This document shows positions 1 through 12,383 of a DNA stretch of 64,000 bases, in pieces. This stretch comes from Celoporthe dispersa (lineage: Eukaryota; Ascomycota; Sordariomycetes; Diaporthales; Cryphonectriaceae): NCBI GenBank assembly GCA_016584495.1, contig WAID01000015.1, positions 992,501-1,056,500 on the forward strand, given 5' to 3'. The notes below the pieces were generated by a model. It saw nothing but the letters and a program-made list of their open reading frames with translations. It did no database searches and was not told where the DNA came from. The position numbers and the translations under genes are program-made. The first letter of the stretch is position 1. Every line of letters starts with the position of its first letter.

Positions 1-3000
1 GTTCTTCTTGGATGAATTTTTCCACTGGTACAACACAAGTACGAGAGTGGTAGAGTTTCGTGCTCGGAACAGACCCTGGTCAAGCGACAATGGTTCTTGG
101 CAGCTGAAATCTACGTCAGGTCAGTGGTTGCTTGAGAGGCAAGGAAGAACACTCGTCAACCCGCATAGCACCACTGGGACGACACTCGCTTCGGTTTTCT
201 CCTCACTTCAGGCGCCATCCCATATCAACCTGACTCTCGCTGTTGACAGAGAGACCCTGGAAATCGAGCTTCCTAGATTGCAGATGGATTTCCACCTTAA
301 GAGAGGGACTACATCTGTTTTATCTCGCAAGCAGAGAGGCTTCGAAATCGATACCAGCCAGTCTGTTGGCACGCTGATCGGTCTCGAGACAAAGCTCGTA
401 CTGAGAGATTTCCGTACCCAAGACCGTAAGGTCTTGATACCAGATGGAGAAGTTGTCACTGGATGGGACGGACACCATGTGTCAGTTTCGATTGATACCA
501 GTCCCACGTCGCCATATGTGTATGGCATCACCGAATCGCTGCAGAAGCTGACCGATAACGGGAGCCTCCGGAGCAAATTGTTCCTCTGCTACCTGCACGG
601 ATTGACTTCATCGTGCCTCCCAGACCCGCTGACGGTTCGTACTGGTACGGAACAGTCTCTCTCGATCTTGAAGAGTGCAGCAATGAGCTCTTTTCAAGTC
701 TTGTCGTCCCGAGATTTGAAAATTCTGGGCAAAATTGATTCTCTCACCCCTCGACGCAAGTTCTACCCTAGCCATCTAAGCGCCATGCAAACCGTGGAAT
801 GGGATGGTAGGATCCCCATTCTCTCCCAGCACTCGCACTTTCATGTCGCTGTGCAGAAGCTTCTGCAACAAGCTAATAAGGCCAAGCTCTATTTTCCGGA
901 TGAATATGTTGAGCCTAAGCCTTCCCTATTCGGCGACATTGACCCTAACTTGCTTAAGAGAGATCTGGTGCGCTCATCATCATTCCGTGTTTCATGCTTT
1001 GGGGCTGAAGATGCAGTCGCGAATTCGGATGCAACCTATTCATCTAGAGACATGCAACAGTCTTCAGAGAGAGCAAAAAGGGCTCAATTCGTGTCTGAAA
1101 TGCTCTTTCACCAAGACTATCGCGGGTTGTGCCAGGGGATTTCCCAATCCGGGCTGAGAGAACGCATGTGGGAAGTGTTCCTGGCCGTCAGCACTGTGCA
1201 AGGGGCGGCCAGCACAGAGATTTCGCAAGGTGATTTTGCGTATGACGCCAAGTGGTTAATAAATCAACCAGAGCACTGGGCCGGAATCTGGTGCTGGATG
1301 CACAAGCACGCGCACGATGGCACGTTTGAAGCTCCGTTGCTACGTTTTCGGCTGATGATGTGGTTCGCAACCATGGCATATGCTCCAGAGGCTGAGCTGC
1401 ATCTGATTCACACCGCCGCCGCAATGTTCATTCATCCCGAAATTCGAGCCATTCGAGTGGATCAAGTGCTCCCAGAGACAGAATGTTACTCGCTCAACTA
1501 TGGCTACTTGGTTGGCAGCGAGAGTCTGAATGAACTAATCCGGGACAACCTCCGTCCATTGAGAAATTGTCCCGAGAATCAAATATCAAGGCTGTCGAAC
1601 GAGAACCAAGAACAGCACACAAGAAGGCAACACAGCACATACCAACGGAACCGAGATCGAGCAAAAAATCAGTTTTCAAGCTATGTGAATCGAGAATTCC
1701 CATCTCCGGCGCTGAAACTACCTCCAGACAGCTTGCTGATCTCTCTGGCCCAGTACATTGATATTTATGAAGCAATGTCAGCGATCCGGCCGTTGTACCG
1801 GAACTGGTATCACAACCACCTTTTCAGGATGTATCTTCTGAGGATTGAGGAAGTTATGAATCAACAGCCTCCTGCAACGCCTCCGAATACCCAGACACTC
1901 AAAGTCAAGCTGCCTGGTTACTCCCCTTCATTGAGCCTAGGATTTATTGGGTCAGCCGACATATTTGCACATGCACCCCCTGGAGCAGTGCCTGACCAAC
2001 CGCGACTTACATCAGATAGCCTCCTGTCCGATCCTGATCTCTCGCCAAGTTCTCATCTGCTATCAGGCTCACGCCTTGATTCATTGATTGATAGTAAGGA
2101 GACGACGGCCAAATCTACTCTGGAAGGACAGTACGCAAAGGAGCTCAGACAAAGTCAAGCCAAATGGAAGAAAGAGTCTGGTGATTCTCAGCAGCGCGTG
2201 CTTCGGGTGGGCAAAGATCTTCTGCGATCTACGCTCGAGGACCATGTTCTCAGGTCGAAAAAGCATGTGAAGTCACTGCATGACTCCATGAGCACTTCGA
2301 TAAGAGCCAATTTGGGAAGAAAATCATTTGCAGAGTCCCTACACCACTCTCCTCGGCTGTCGTCTATCTTCTTCCTCCACCAGCTTTCTAGAAGGGGATG
2401 GGAAGACGGTGATGGATGGAGCTTTCTGCCGGCCGCATGGAAGCCCTGGATCATTGCCTATGGCATTGCCGTAACGGAACTCCAGCGTGCTGAACGCTTA
2501 GTCCGTTCTGTTGGGGATCAAAATAAATTGGTCCAGGAGCTGCAAAACGAAGGACATACGAACTGGGACCCGATGAAATACCCAGAAACTCTTCTCATTG
2601 AGGTAGAGAGCGATATTCTGGTCAGGGGTGTGCAAGAATACATTGCCGAGCAAATGAGGTAAGTTCCTGCGTCAGGAATCTGGCTTGCAACTGGTGGGAG
2701 GCGGATGCCAGGCCCTGAACTTCTTTCTCTGAACTTACTCAATCGTCGATGTTCTGTGTGAACGCTAATTGTGCTCGTACTCCAGGAGCCCGCCAAATGA
2801 GCTGAATACGGTCATGCAACTCAACATGGGCGAGGGCAAATCTTCAGTCATCGTTCCGATCGCGACAGCAGCTTTAGCCAATGGTCACAAGCTAGTGCGT
2901 GTCATCGTCGCAAAGCCTCAGTTCCGTCAGATGCTTCGAATGCTCGTTTCGAAACTCGGTGGGCTTTTGAACAGAAGAGTGTTCCACCTTCCCTTCTCTC

Positions 3001-6000
3001 GATCCCTTCAATTGACCGAAGCAGATGCCCAGTATATCCTTGAAGAGTCTCGCCTTTGCATGAAGATTGGTGGGGTTATGCTTGTCCAGCCGGAGCACAT
3101 TCTTTCCTTGAAGCTCATGGGACTCGAGTCCTTCATGTCAGGCACAGAAAGCGTAGGACGCAGCTTGGTACAGACGCAGGATTTCTTTGACAAAAACACT
3201 CGGGATATCGTGGACGAAAGCGACGAAAATTTCAGCACCAAATTCGAGCTGATCTACACGATGGGTACGCAGAGCTTGATCGACTTTGCTCCCCAACGAT
3301 GGATCGTAACCCAGATAGTCTTTGGGCTCATCAGGGACAACGCGGCGGCGGTGAAGAACCGGTTGCCACTATCCATCGAGGTCTCGGCACGAACAACAGG
3401 TGTATTTCCTCGTATCCGAATCATCAAGCAAGATGTGACAGACATGCTCCTCGGACAGGTAGCAGAACATATCTGTACGATGGGTTTTCCCGGATTTCCT
3501 ATCTCGCGTCAAGAACCTGACTCTCGAGAGTCGATCCTCAAGTACATTACTCAGTGTGATTTGAGCTTGAGCGACAAAGATCGTGTTGAGAATGGTGCCT
3601 TCTGGACGGAGACGACCAAAAGCCATATCCTGCTCCTGCGTGGTCTCTTCGCAAAAGGCATCCTCGCCTTCATTTTCGGCCGAAAGCGCTGGCGTGTTAA
3701 TTATGGTCTCGACAACACCAGGCGTCCACAGACCAGACTCGCTGTACCTTATCGAGCGAAGGACAGTCCCTCTCCACGTGCAGAGTTCAGCCACCCGGAT
3801 GTGACCATTGGTCTTACCTCTCTCTGCTACTACTACCAGGGTCTGGACGACAAGGACCTTTTTCAGACATTCAGCCACCTGATAGAGTCAGACTCAGCCA
3901 TTTCGGAATTTGAATCATGGCTCAAAGACTCGCACGGCCTGGCGGATGGATTTCGCCATTTGATGGGCATCAACTTGAGAGACACAGTTCAGTGCCAAAC
4001 TGAGGTTTTCCCAGCATGTAAGCTGATTCTACTTGAATTCCCGGCGAGGTTCCCGCAACCTGAATATCTGACTAACACTGCCACCAAATACAAGTTCGAT
4101 ATGCCAAATGCACGATCGATTACTTCTTGCAACACATAGTGTTTCCAAAGCACATGAAGGAATTTCCTGAGAAATTGTCTGTGTCCGGCTGGGACCTCGG
4201 AGCGATCAAAGGTCATCCAACCACCGGATTCAGCGGCACCGTCGACTCAAAGCTTGTCCTGCCCCTTGAAGTTGATTACCTTGGACTGGCAGACCAGGAG
4301 GGTACCAATGCCCAAGTTCTCAACTATTTGTTACAGCCCGAAAACAGAGTTCTCCTGTTATCACCACACCTGGAAAGCTCCGATCTTGAGATCTGCGATG
4401 GTTCACAGCCAACTTTTGACGCGGAGACACTTCTCACAGCCGTCACCAATCAAGAGGATTCATGTCTCCGAGTGATTCTTGATGTCGGTGCGCAGATCAT
4501 CGAGCTGACGAATTTGGAAGTGGCGAGCAATTGGTTGAGAAAGGTTCACGGGCAGGACCAATCTGTCCAAGCAGTCATCTACTTTGACGACAACGAGGAG
4601 ATAATGGTGCTCAACACAAGTGGCATGACTGAACCTTTCTGGATGTCACCATACGTCGACCAATTGGACACATGCCTCGTTTTCCTGGATGAGGCCCACA
4701 CCAGGGGAATAGACCTGAGACTGCCTGAATACTACAAGGCGGCCGTGACACTGGGTGCTAATCTTACCAAAGATCGACTAGTTCAAGGTGAGTTTCATTA
4801 CGCTATGTTGTGAAGAGACGTGAAGCTAACCGTGTTGCAGCTTGCATGAGAATGCGCAAGTTGGGTAAGGGGCAGTCTGTCATATTTTGTGTTCCCCCGG
4901 AAATCCAGACCAAGATTTGTGAGGCCAAGTCGAAGTGCAAGGAACGATCTCAAGGCGCCCTCTACCGTGGTAACATTGGCGTGGAAGACGTTCTCAGCTG
5001 GGCGATGAGCGAGACGATCCGTGAGATCGAGAACAGCATTCCGCTGTGGGCTGTACAGGGCCGCCGCTTTATACGCCAGCAGTCTCACAAAGAATCCGCC
5101 AGGACCAGTGACGGTATCCAAATGACCACCGAGATTGCTCGAGGGTTTCTCGAAGACGAAGCCCAGACGGTCGAGCACCGATACCGACCTTGGGTCGAGA
5201 CACCTTCGGATGGGGATACTCCTGACGAAGACTCCACAGGTAATCTGAAGGAGATCGAGGCCCGCTGTCGAGATTTCGGGACACGCCATGCGGACAATGC
5301 TATGCTGGAAGAGGAGCAAGAGCGTGAGCTGTCGCCTGAGATCGAAGAGGAGCGACAGATCGAGAGGCCACCCCGGCTGAAGCAGCGGAACACGAGGTCC
5401 ACCCTGATCTAAGAAAATTCGCGGCGCATGGGAAGTTGAATGAGAAGTCTCCTGCCTTTCTGCCCGCGTTCAAAGCCCTCCAAGACACAAGTGCGGCACT
5501 CGATTTTGATCCAGGTCTCTTTCCACAGGACACCATGGTCACGGCTGATTTCGCGAGAACGGTACAGAGGAGCGCCACGGGGCGTTTTCTGTCAGATGCG
5601 TATCAACGTCCAGTGAACTGGATCCTCACAAGCCAGCCTAAGAACTGGCGACATGTAGTCATCGTCAGCCCGCACGAGGCTCAGGAGCTGTTGCCCCAGA
5701 TCCAGACCGGCAAGAACACAACGCTACACCTCTACTGCACGCGGCCAAACCAGGAGATCGGAGCTCTTGATGGGCTCGACTTCTTCACCGTGCCCTCATC
5801 CTCGCTCAAGGAGCTCACACCTTTCCCCCTTCACCTGAAGACCCAGCTGAACCTCTTCGCAGGTCAGCTGTACCTAGGATCTCAGCTTGAGTATCTAGAG
5901 CTGTGCAAGATGCTCAGGCTGTCACCGCAGGAAGCAGTGGTCGGGACGATCATTGACGCCGACGGGTTCATTCGATCGTCTACCTCGACGGACATCGCTG

Positions 6001-6191
6001 CCATGATCAAGGTGTCCACTTTTACTTCAAGCCCCGTGGGGTTCTTGAAGTCATTCCTTACAAAGTCGCGTCGGGACTGCCAGTCGATCGACAAGACGCA
6101 TTTGGGTAGAATCCTAGATGGTGCTCTACTTCAGGGGAGCGACTTCAGCTCACAGAGTGCGAGGGGATATTCGAACTCCTCCGAGTCATAG
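1..6191 (+). CDS. Giant DUF3638/DUF3645 P-loop ATPase-like protein, 3' part (5' end outside window)
   Basis: The reading frame is open from the first base, so the start lies upstream. Four introns or breaks can be placed: introns 2659-2785, 4018-4094 and 4788-4840, all GT-AG and phase-consistent, and a frame change at the C4 run 5371-5374, where one extra C restores the family sequence across the join. Exon 2 carries a Walker A-like GEGKSSVIVP motif (DUF3638). Exon 3 carries an LDEAH box followed by RGIDLRLP (DUF3645), resembling helicase motif II and the region after it. The C-terminal exon matches the usual end of the family (KTHLGRILDGALLQ). These fungal proteins often exceed 2,500 residues and have no established biochemical role; ATP use is inferred from the motifs only. 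The break is probably a sequence error, because the frame is conserved for more than 700 bases beyond it. Confidence 0.85.
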
Positions 6192-6676
6192 GAAGGTGGT
6201 TGAACAGGAAGACGGGTGATATTGATCTGCCGGCCGATAAGGGTGTGGAGGTACAGCCCTTTTGAAATCGCAGGAAGCTTGTAGGATAGGTTTTGTGCAG
6301 TTGGTTTTTGTTTTCGTATTAATTTGTTCCTTTTCTTTCTGCAAATTGCGTTGCATTCTTGACAAGGGGACAGTTGATGGATGAATTTCAAAACTCTAAT
6401 TACTCCTTCCGATGGTCTTTGGCATCTGTTTACGGGTAAATAAAAAGTTTTCTTTTTAAAACAAAAAAGGTTCAACGCCGCTGTATGAGGTCAAGAGGGT
6501 ATTTCAGTCTGTGTTTACTGCTGAGCTCTTCCATTGTTCACTGTCTCTGGAAGCTATCTAGGCTACTGTGCCGTCAAGCACGCACCGGATCTCCCTAAAA
6601 TTTGCACCCATGACTTGGTCTACAGAACAGGCCATCTCCCCATCCATACATGCACCCAATTGGTTGCCTTGGGATC
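6192..6676. other. Intergenic, convergent 3' ends
   Basis: This gap separates the 3' ends of two genes that face each other. An AATAAA-type signal lies at about 6439-6444, placed for plus-strand polyadenylation of the DUF3638 gene. I see no other gene or repeat. Confidence 0.5.
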
Positions 6677-7846
6677 CTACATGCACACGCCGTACGGTCC
6701 AGGGAGCGCATACGTGCTGGGAAGCACATCGTAGTCGTCGTTGGAGCAGTCGCCCCAGCCTACAATGATGTTGGTGCCGTTACCAGGGAACTGTCATATT
6801 GTCAGCCTCTTATCCACATGATTCCATATCAACACTGATTTCCGTCCTAGAGTGCTTACGATCTGGCCCGAGTACTGGTTGTTGATGCCGCGTATCTGGC
6901 TGGTAATGCAGCATCCGTGCCAGCCGAACTCGTTGTAGCCCATGGCGACCATGCCAGCGAGAGCTGCGAGGACGCTCGCAGGGGCGGTGACGTCGTAGGG
7001 CTGGTCGTTGCACCACTATGTGTTGGGTCAGCCTCGTCTGTAGGCGCCTTGGATTTGCCATATTGCTTATGGTGGTGGGATCAGTGGTACTTACGTAGAC
7101 TGCGGTGTGCGTGAAGCTGGCGCGTGAGCATCCGAGGCGGCGACAGGTAGCAGTGCCGTCGTCTTCGGCACCAGGGACGGTCCAGTATCCACCGGTGACG
7201 CCGCCGGGGGCGTTCACAGCGGCGATGGCACCGAAACCCTCGTGGTCTGGTAATCATGACAGAGGAGTAAGTACACATTTGCGACCTGGTTGAAGATATG
7301 GTTTTGGTGTTTTCGCTCATGAGCATGACTTACAGTCGCCTGTGGCAAAGTTACCACAGTACCAGTGAGAGGCGGTGTACCCATCATCCATGCTCTGAGA
7401 GCTATCGATGGGAAAGGTTCGAGCAGCCAAGTCCGGCTGGATGCGGGCCTCGATGTCTCCGCCGGTGAGGGTTTTGTCCATGTAGGAGAAGTTGGAGACG
7501 GTCATGGAGGTCTCGTTGAACGCCTGAGGGGTCTCGGACATGAAGGGGTTCGTGATGACGAAGTTGTCCTTGAGAGACGGGTTGATGGCGAAGATCTGGT
7601 CCTCGACGGAATTGGCGCTGCCGTAGAGGGAGACCTCTCCGTGGCCGGGGATGGTGCCGGTCCAGGCGATCTTGCCGGTGGCGTTGTTGGAGTTGATGGG
7701 ACTGGCCGTGGCCAGGAGGGCAAGAGAGGACTGTTGAGGAAGTGTCAGTGCTGTCGGAAGCTGGTTCCTTGCGTATCGAAGAGGGTTGTGTGGGGATTTG
7801 TTGGTGCTTCACTCGAGCTGCTTACAAGAACAACGGTCGACAACAT
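6677..7846 (-). CDS. Secreted cysteine-containing protein of unknown function, 279 aa, five exons
   Basis: Exons on the minus strand are 7846-7826, 7730-7334, 7246-7095, 7015-6860 and 6790-6677. All introns are GT-AG and the phases agree, giving 279 residues. The N-terminus (MLSTVVLSSLALLATASP) is a typical signal peptide, with the first intron inside its coding sequence. The mature part has about eight cysteines, including an adjacent pair in the fourth exon (WHGCCITS) and CRRLGC in the third, which suggests disulfides in an extracellular protein. No membrane segment follows the signal. I do not recognise the family; size and cysteine content would suit a secreted enzyme or an effector-like protein, but neither is shown. 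It lies in tandem with the tannase gene, with its own promoter region. Confidence 0.72.
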
Positions 7847-8304
7847 CTTGACGGTTGGCGGAAATCTTTCTTGGTCTGGTGTCTGGACTGGTAAGAGAAG
7901 AAGAAATTTGGCTTGAGGATAGGAGAGAGTGGTATATACACACACACACACATATATATATGTATGTAGCTGGAGCACAGGCCGACGGCTTCCATTGTTC
8001 ACTCCTTGATGAATTGCCGAGCGAGGAAGCTCTGGAAATGGTAAATTAATCTGCGGTGACTTTGATTTCTTCTTTTCCTTTTTTCCTTTTTGTGTAGATG
8101 AATCAGTGCGGCTGTGAATGGGATGAATGGACCATCAAGTAAATCTGACAACATCTGCGTCACTTCAATGATATTACAAATAATACCACGGGCAACTATG
8201 AACACGGCCTCTCACACTTTTAGGTGGGTCAAGGTCACTTTACTTCTAAGCGTGCCCTACTATCTTATTTACATTGCGCTCTGTGAAGCCAACCCGTGTC
8301 CCTC
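7847..8304. other. Intergenic with CA/TA microsatellite
   Basis: This is the promoter side of the secreted-protein gene and the 3' side of the tannase gene. A (CA)n tract running into (TA)n covers about 7933-7963. Nothing else is recognisable. Confidence 0.5.
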
Positions 8305-9972
8305 TCAGATGCAGTTCCAGCTGTCTGGGTCCGCCGGGTCCCCCGAGCCAGAATACTCGTTCCTGAACGGATACCGGCAGTGCCGCCTCTGGAAGGCCAC
8401 CTCTCCCGTGGCCTGCGACTCGTTCACATAGGCCGTCCCCAGGATGGTGTCGGGCGCGATCCCCTCCTCGACCCAGCGCACCATGGCGGTCAGCACATTC
8501 CCGTCCGGGTCCAGGGTGGCATTGCTGGTGATGCCCTGGCCGATGAAGGTCGCGCCGGGCCCGCCGGAGCAGTGTCCCATGCCGCCGATCCGGAAGAAGC
8601 GGTAGAAGCTGTCGAGCTGGGACGGGCTCAGGCCCATGGTCTCGGAGACGTGCTCGTAGTACCGCGGGGAGTTGTAGCTGGTGATGATGGGGTCCTGCTG
8701 GCCGTGGTAGTGCAGGATCTTGGAGCCGCGGCTCTGCACGGCAGACAGGTCGCCGTCCCACGTCTGGATGTTGAAGGGGTTCTGCCTCGAGGCGGCGGTG
8801 TAGTCTGCGGAGCTCAGGGTGGCCGGGTCCCAGCTCGGGTCGCCGTAGACGACGTAGCGGTACCAGTCCGAGGTGTAGATGAAGGCGGCGCCGGTGTAGT
8901 AGATCTCCTCGGCCTCGAGCTCCGAGCCGGGCTGCATGGCCGGGTAGACCAGGCTGCCGTCCTCGTCGTTGATGACGGGCGAGAAGATCCTGCGGACGGT
9001 GTCGGCCTGGGTGTCTGTCAGGCAGGCGCTGGCGTTGGCGGCACCAGAGGAGCAGAGGATCGCGCCGCTGACGTTGTAGTGGCAGATGCCGGCGTCCTCG
9101 ATGATGCCGTCCACATAGCCGTCCAGGCCGTCGCACTGGTCCAGGATGTCGTCGTTGATCACGGGCCACATGTCCAGGGGCACAAAGGTGGACGCGTTGG
9201 CGGTGCCCTCCTCGGCGAAGAACGAGCCGCTCCAGGAGCTCAGGTTGGCAAAGGCCAGGGCCGGGGCGCCGACGACCAGGCCGTCAAAGTCATCTGGGAA
9301 GTCCTGGGCCTCCTTGAAGCCCTGTCGCCCGCCGGTGGAGCAGCCGAGATAGTACGACTTGTTGTGCTCCTCGCCGTAGAACAGCCGGGAGACCTCCTTG
9401 CCGAGCACGACGCCCGTGTGCAGGGCCCTCCAGGCGAAGTCCTCGACCACCTCGTCGTTGTGGTAGAAGGGCTCGCCGCTGGTGCCGTTGTGCCCGTTGT
9501 TGGTGGCGACGGTCGAGAAGCCCAGGTCGACGGTATACGCCAGGTCGTAGTACTGGATGCAGCCCGACAGGCCGCCGTTGCCCGTGCTCAAGAAGCGCCC
9601 CGTCCAGGCCTCGCCGGTGGGCAGCCACACCTCCATGCTGATGTTGGACCGGTCCGACGTGGGCACGAACATGGCCACACGGCACATGTCCACGCCGACG
9701 ACCTGCCACTGGTCTCCGCAGTCGGGATCATAGTCGGGCAGGGACAGGTTTGTGCCGGCTGCGACGGTCTGGGTGAACCAGATGGTAGCGTTGTTGTAAC
9801 TATTGTTGTTGGTGTTGCTGTTGAAGCTGCTCTGGAGGGTGTCGGCAAAGGCGGTGCACTGCGTGTCAAAGTCTCCAGCGTCGTCTCGTCCGAGGGCGGA
9901 GGAGGCGTCCACCAGACCGCCCACCAGGGCCAGTGAGCGCAGGATGAAGCTGAGGGAACCGAGGAACCTCAT
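8305..9972 (-). CDS. Tannase / feruloyl esterase family secreted esterase, 555 aa
   Basis: An uninterrupted single-exon frame encodes a tannase/feruloyl esterase family protein (PF07519). The start at 9972 is chosen because it opens a signal peptide (MRFLGSLSFILRSLALVGG); the frame stays open for 51 codons upstream, but that part has no family-like sequence. Ser212 in GCSTGG is the expected nucleophile, with Asp427 (HGQQDP) and His467 (MGHC) completing the triad. Cys211 and Cys468 are the cysteines that bond the serine and histidine loops in this family. A Ca-binding-like loop with repeated DG residues is at 281-290. Family members act outside the cell on esters of gallic, ferulic or related acids; sequence alone does not separate tannase from feruloyl esterase B. 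Many N-x-S/T sites fit secretion. Confidence 0.93.
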   Translation of the reverse strand: MRFLGSLSFILRSLALVGGLVDASSALGRDDAGDFDTQCTAFADTLQSSFNSNTNNNSYNNATIWFTQTVAAGTNLSLPDYDPDCGDQWQVVGVDMCRVAMFVPTSDRSNISMEVWLPTGEAWTGRFLSTGNGGLSGCIQYYDLAYTVDLGFSTVATNNGHNGTSGEPFYHNDEVVEDFAWRALHTGVVLGKEVSRLFYGEEHNKSYYLGCSTGGRQGFKEAQDFPDDFDGLVVGAPALAFANLSSWSGSFFAEEGTANASTFVPLDMWPVINDDILDQCDGLDGYVDGIIEDAGICHYNVSGAILCSSGAANASACLTDTQADTVRRIFSPVINDEDGSLVYPAMQPGSELEAEEIYYTGAAFIYTSDWYRYVVYGDPSWDPATLSSADYTAASRQNPFNIQTWDGDLSAVQSRGSKILHYHGQQDPIITSYNSPRYYEHVSETMGLSPSQLDSFYRFFRIGGMGHCSGGPGATFIGQGITSNATLDPDGNVLTAMVRWVEEGIAPDTILGTAYVNESQATGEVAFQRRHCRYPFRNEYSGSGDPADPDSWNCI

Positions 9973-11392
9973 GTTGGCGTCCTGATAGATCTCGTGCAGG
10001 CTCGACAGGGAGGCGTGGGAGCTGTGGAGGAGGGCGCTCAGGAAGGAGCCTGCCGAGCTATATAAGTCCTCGGCGAGACCTCCGATCACCCTTGCGTAGG
10101 TGGACATGGCGTCTAAGATTTCCACCTTTTTTTATAATTATTATTACTTTCTCTCTTCTCCTCAGCCCCATCAAGACGGGATTCCACTATCTGCCGACCC
10201 TCCTTCTCCTTCGGACAAGGTATCCCGCCTTTAGAAGGCTAGGAGGAGGAGGAGGAACGTGGAGCGGTACTTGACCTCGGTAAGAGACCAAGGGTGGTTG
10301 TCATGGCGAGGAAGAAGAATGGATCAAAAAAGGCTAGACTTCTCCGATCCTGGCTCTAGGCTTGTTGGACTACTACGAACTACCATGTAAAGGAATAACA
10401 ACAGGAAGAAAAATAAATAAATCTACTCGATCATGTCTATCTTGTGTGTGTGTGTGTGTGTAAAAATCTCTTGTTGGTGCTCATCCAACAACAAAAGCAG
10501 TAGCCGAGTGAAACTCATGATGCAGCGGTCACTCACCGCTCAAAATTGACCGAGATATCGACCTATCCTGAAGGAAAGCCTGTCCCAAATGTGACAGCTC
10601 ACCGGCAAACCTTGACCTGATGTGGGCCGACTCAACGTTGAATTTTGCATACCCTCAAACAACAACAAAAAAAAAAAAAAAGACAGAGAGAGACAAAGAA
10701 CAAAACAAGACGAAAAACACCTCAAGTGCTTCATGGCTCTCCACCGGCTTTTCCCATCCGAGATGCCAAGCCGATGCAGTATCCAAGGGCCACGAGACGA
10801 TCTGCAGTGAATGATACCTTGCGAGAGGGGGGCAACGGCGGGGAGGGGGGACCTGACATGCCCACGTGGTCTGCGGTGAGCTAACTGGTATGTACTATGT
10901 AAAAAGTCAATTCGGCATCATCGTGTCGGCTAAAAGAGAAACAACTACAGAGAGAGAGTGTGTGTATGTGTAAATTACTCATGCAGGGCAAACAGTGGCA
11001 ATTACTGGAATATAATTACAATGCGGTTCATGACGACTTGGCCACGGCTGCCACACCGAATTCTAGATGACAGGTATCTAAATAAATAAATAAATCAAGC
11101 AAGCCTGAAGATGCAAACCTTATCTGCCTATGCCCAGACAATAAATCGCGATATGACGCTCCCGCCAGCCACCCTGTTGGCGATCCGAGCTCCTCTCCGC
11201 GTGCAACCATGAACCAGCCCCGAGGACATGCTTTTTGTGCTGTCCCACCCCAGAAATGATAATACATGATCCTCCTTCTGAGCAGTATTCACTACCAGTC
11301 CTCTGGCCTCTCTCTGCCGTGGCTTCGGGCCGACTCGACACACTACACACCTTGTACCAGTTCCCGGTGGGAGGCAAGAGGCCCGCTCACCA
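9973..11392. other. Intergenic, promoter region of the tannase gene
   Basis: This 1.4 kb gap lies between the tannase start and the 3' end of the GST gene. It holds a (GT)n tract at 10443-10461 and a poly-A stretch near 10665-10682. No coding exon is supported. Confidence 0.5.
10443..10461. repeat. (GT)n microsatellite
   Basis: About nine GT dinucleotides lie upstream of the tannase gene. This is a simple repeat with no coding role visible. Confidence 0.9.
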
Positions 11393-12383
11393 TCACCACT
11401 TCCTATAGTCAGGAAAGTAAGTATCATGGATCCTCTCGGCATACTCGGTGAGGACGGGATACTGCTCCACAATCTGGCGAGACTCAGGACCGCTATTCGC
11501 ACGCGTCAGCACACCTCGCAACCTATCATCACCGCGCGGGCTTTTCCGGGCAACACGCACGCCGTACACAGCAAGACCGACACGATGAACCCAAACAGCG
11601 TCGCGTCGACCTCGCTGGGCCCATCGCCGCCCAGGAACCAGAACGGCTCCTCGGCGCCCGCCTCGGAAGTCCTCCCCGTGCTCCGGGCCGGGTTCCTGTT
11701 GTTGCTGCTGCTGGTGCGGGCGGACCGGAGAGCACCGCTGAGGGTCTCCCAGATCTCCCTCTTGGAGGCCCGCACCTCCTCGTCGGACAGCCGCAGGGTA
11801 CCCTGGCCGTACAGCGTGGCCTTGTGGCTGCGGTAGGCGAGCTGGCCCACGAGCACGCGGGCAGGCCACGGGACCGCGGACAGGGCGTGGTCGCGCATGG
11901 CGTAGTAGTGGTCAAACCATCTCTCTCGGGTCTGCAGGGTTCCTGTCGTTCAGCGCTGGGTGCGGCCGACGGCTTCTCCTCTCCTCCCGGCCACCTGCAG
12001 ATAGATCATCACTCGCGCGGACGCACATGGTAGAAGTAGAGCTTGTCCTCCAGCAGGGCCCTGGTGGCCAGGTCCTGCGCCCTGCCCTCCGCCGACAGCC
12101 CGGCGTTGAGGTCCGGCAGCATCTCCCACCGGACGAGCTGCTGGGTGATGAGGGCCGAGTCGCCCAGCTGCACCGGCTCGGCCTGTCCGGGCGGGAGCAC
12201 GGAGATGTAAGGGATCTTGCCCTTGGGTGCGGACCGAGGCCCTCCGGACCCGGTCTCGTAGGGCACGCCGGCGAACCTGAGACGAGCCTCCAGCTTGACC
12301 ACGAAGGGCGACCAGACGTGCTCGCCTCTTGCGGGCCAGCCCCGGAAGAGCGTTAGGGGGGTGGACGGCTGGGGGTGGGACAT
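11393..12383 (-). CDS. Glutathione S-transferase-like protein, Fax/metaxin type, 275 aa
   Basis: Exons on the minus strand are 12383-12027, 11931-11561 and 11492-11393, with introns of 95 and 68 bp. All are GT-AG and in phase. The N-terminal thioredoxin-like domain begins LFRGWPARGEHVWSPFVVK, typical of the fungal GST group related to failed-axon-connections and metaxin proteins. The all-alpha C-terminal half contains a D-A-T-LFGF segment and a final VEQYP..L..Y..RIH..YFP segment, as in that group. Catalysis with glutathione is not assured, since Fax/metaxin-type members are poorly characterised. A low-complexity insert of Ser, Asn and Arg near the middle is probably a surface loop. It is divergent from the GNAT gene. 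Confidence 0.85.

Noticed and set aside
8296..9936. 546-codon plus-strand frame opposite the tannase gene
   Set aside because: It is the antisense of a strongly conserved esterase and is open only because of GC-rich codons. Its composition (Gly, Val, Ala, Arg) is that of a shadow frame.
9973..10125. Start of the tannase 51 codons upstream
   Set aside because: The downstream ATG at 9972 begins a textbook signal peptide; the upstream start would bury it inside the protein.
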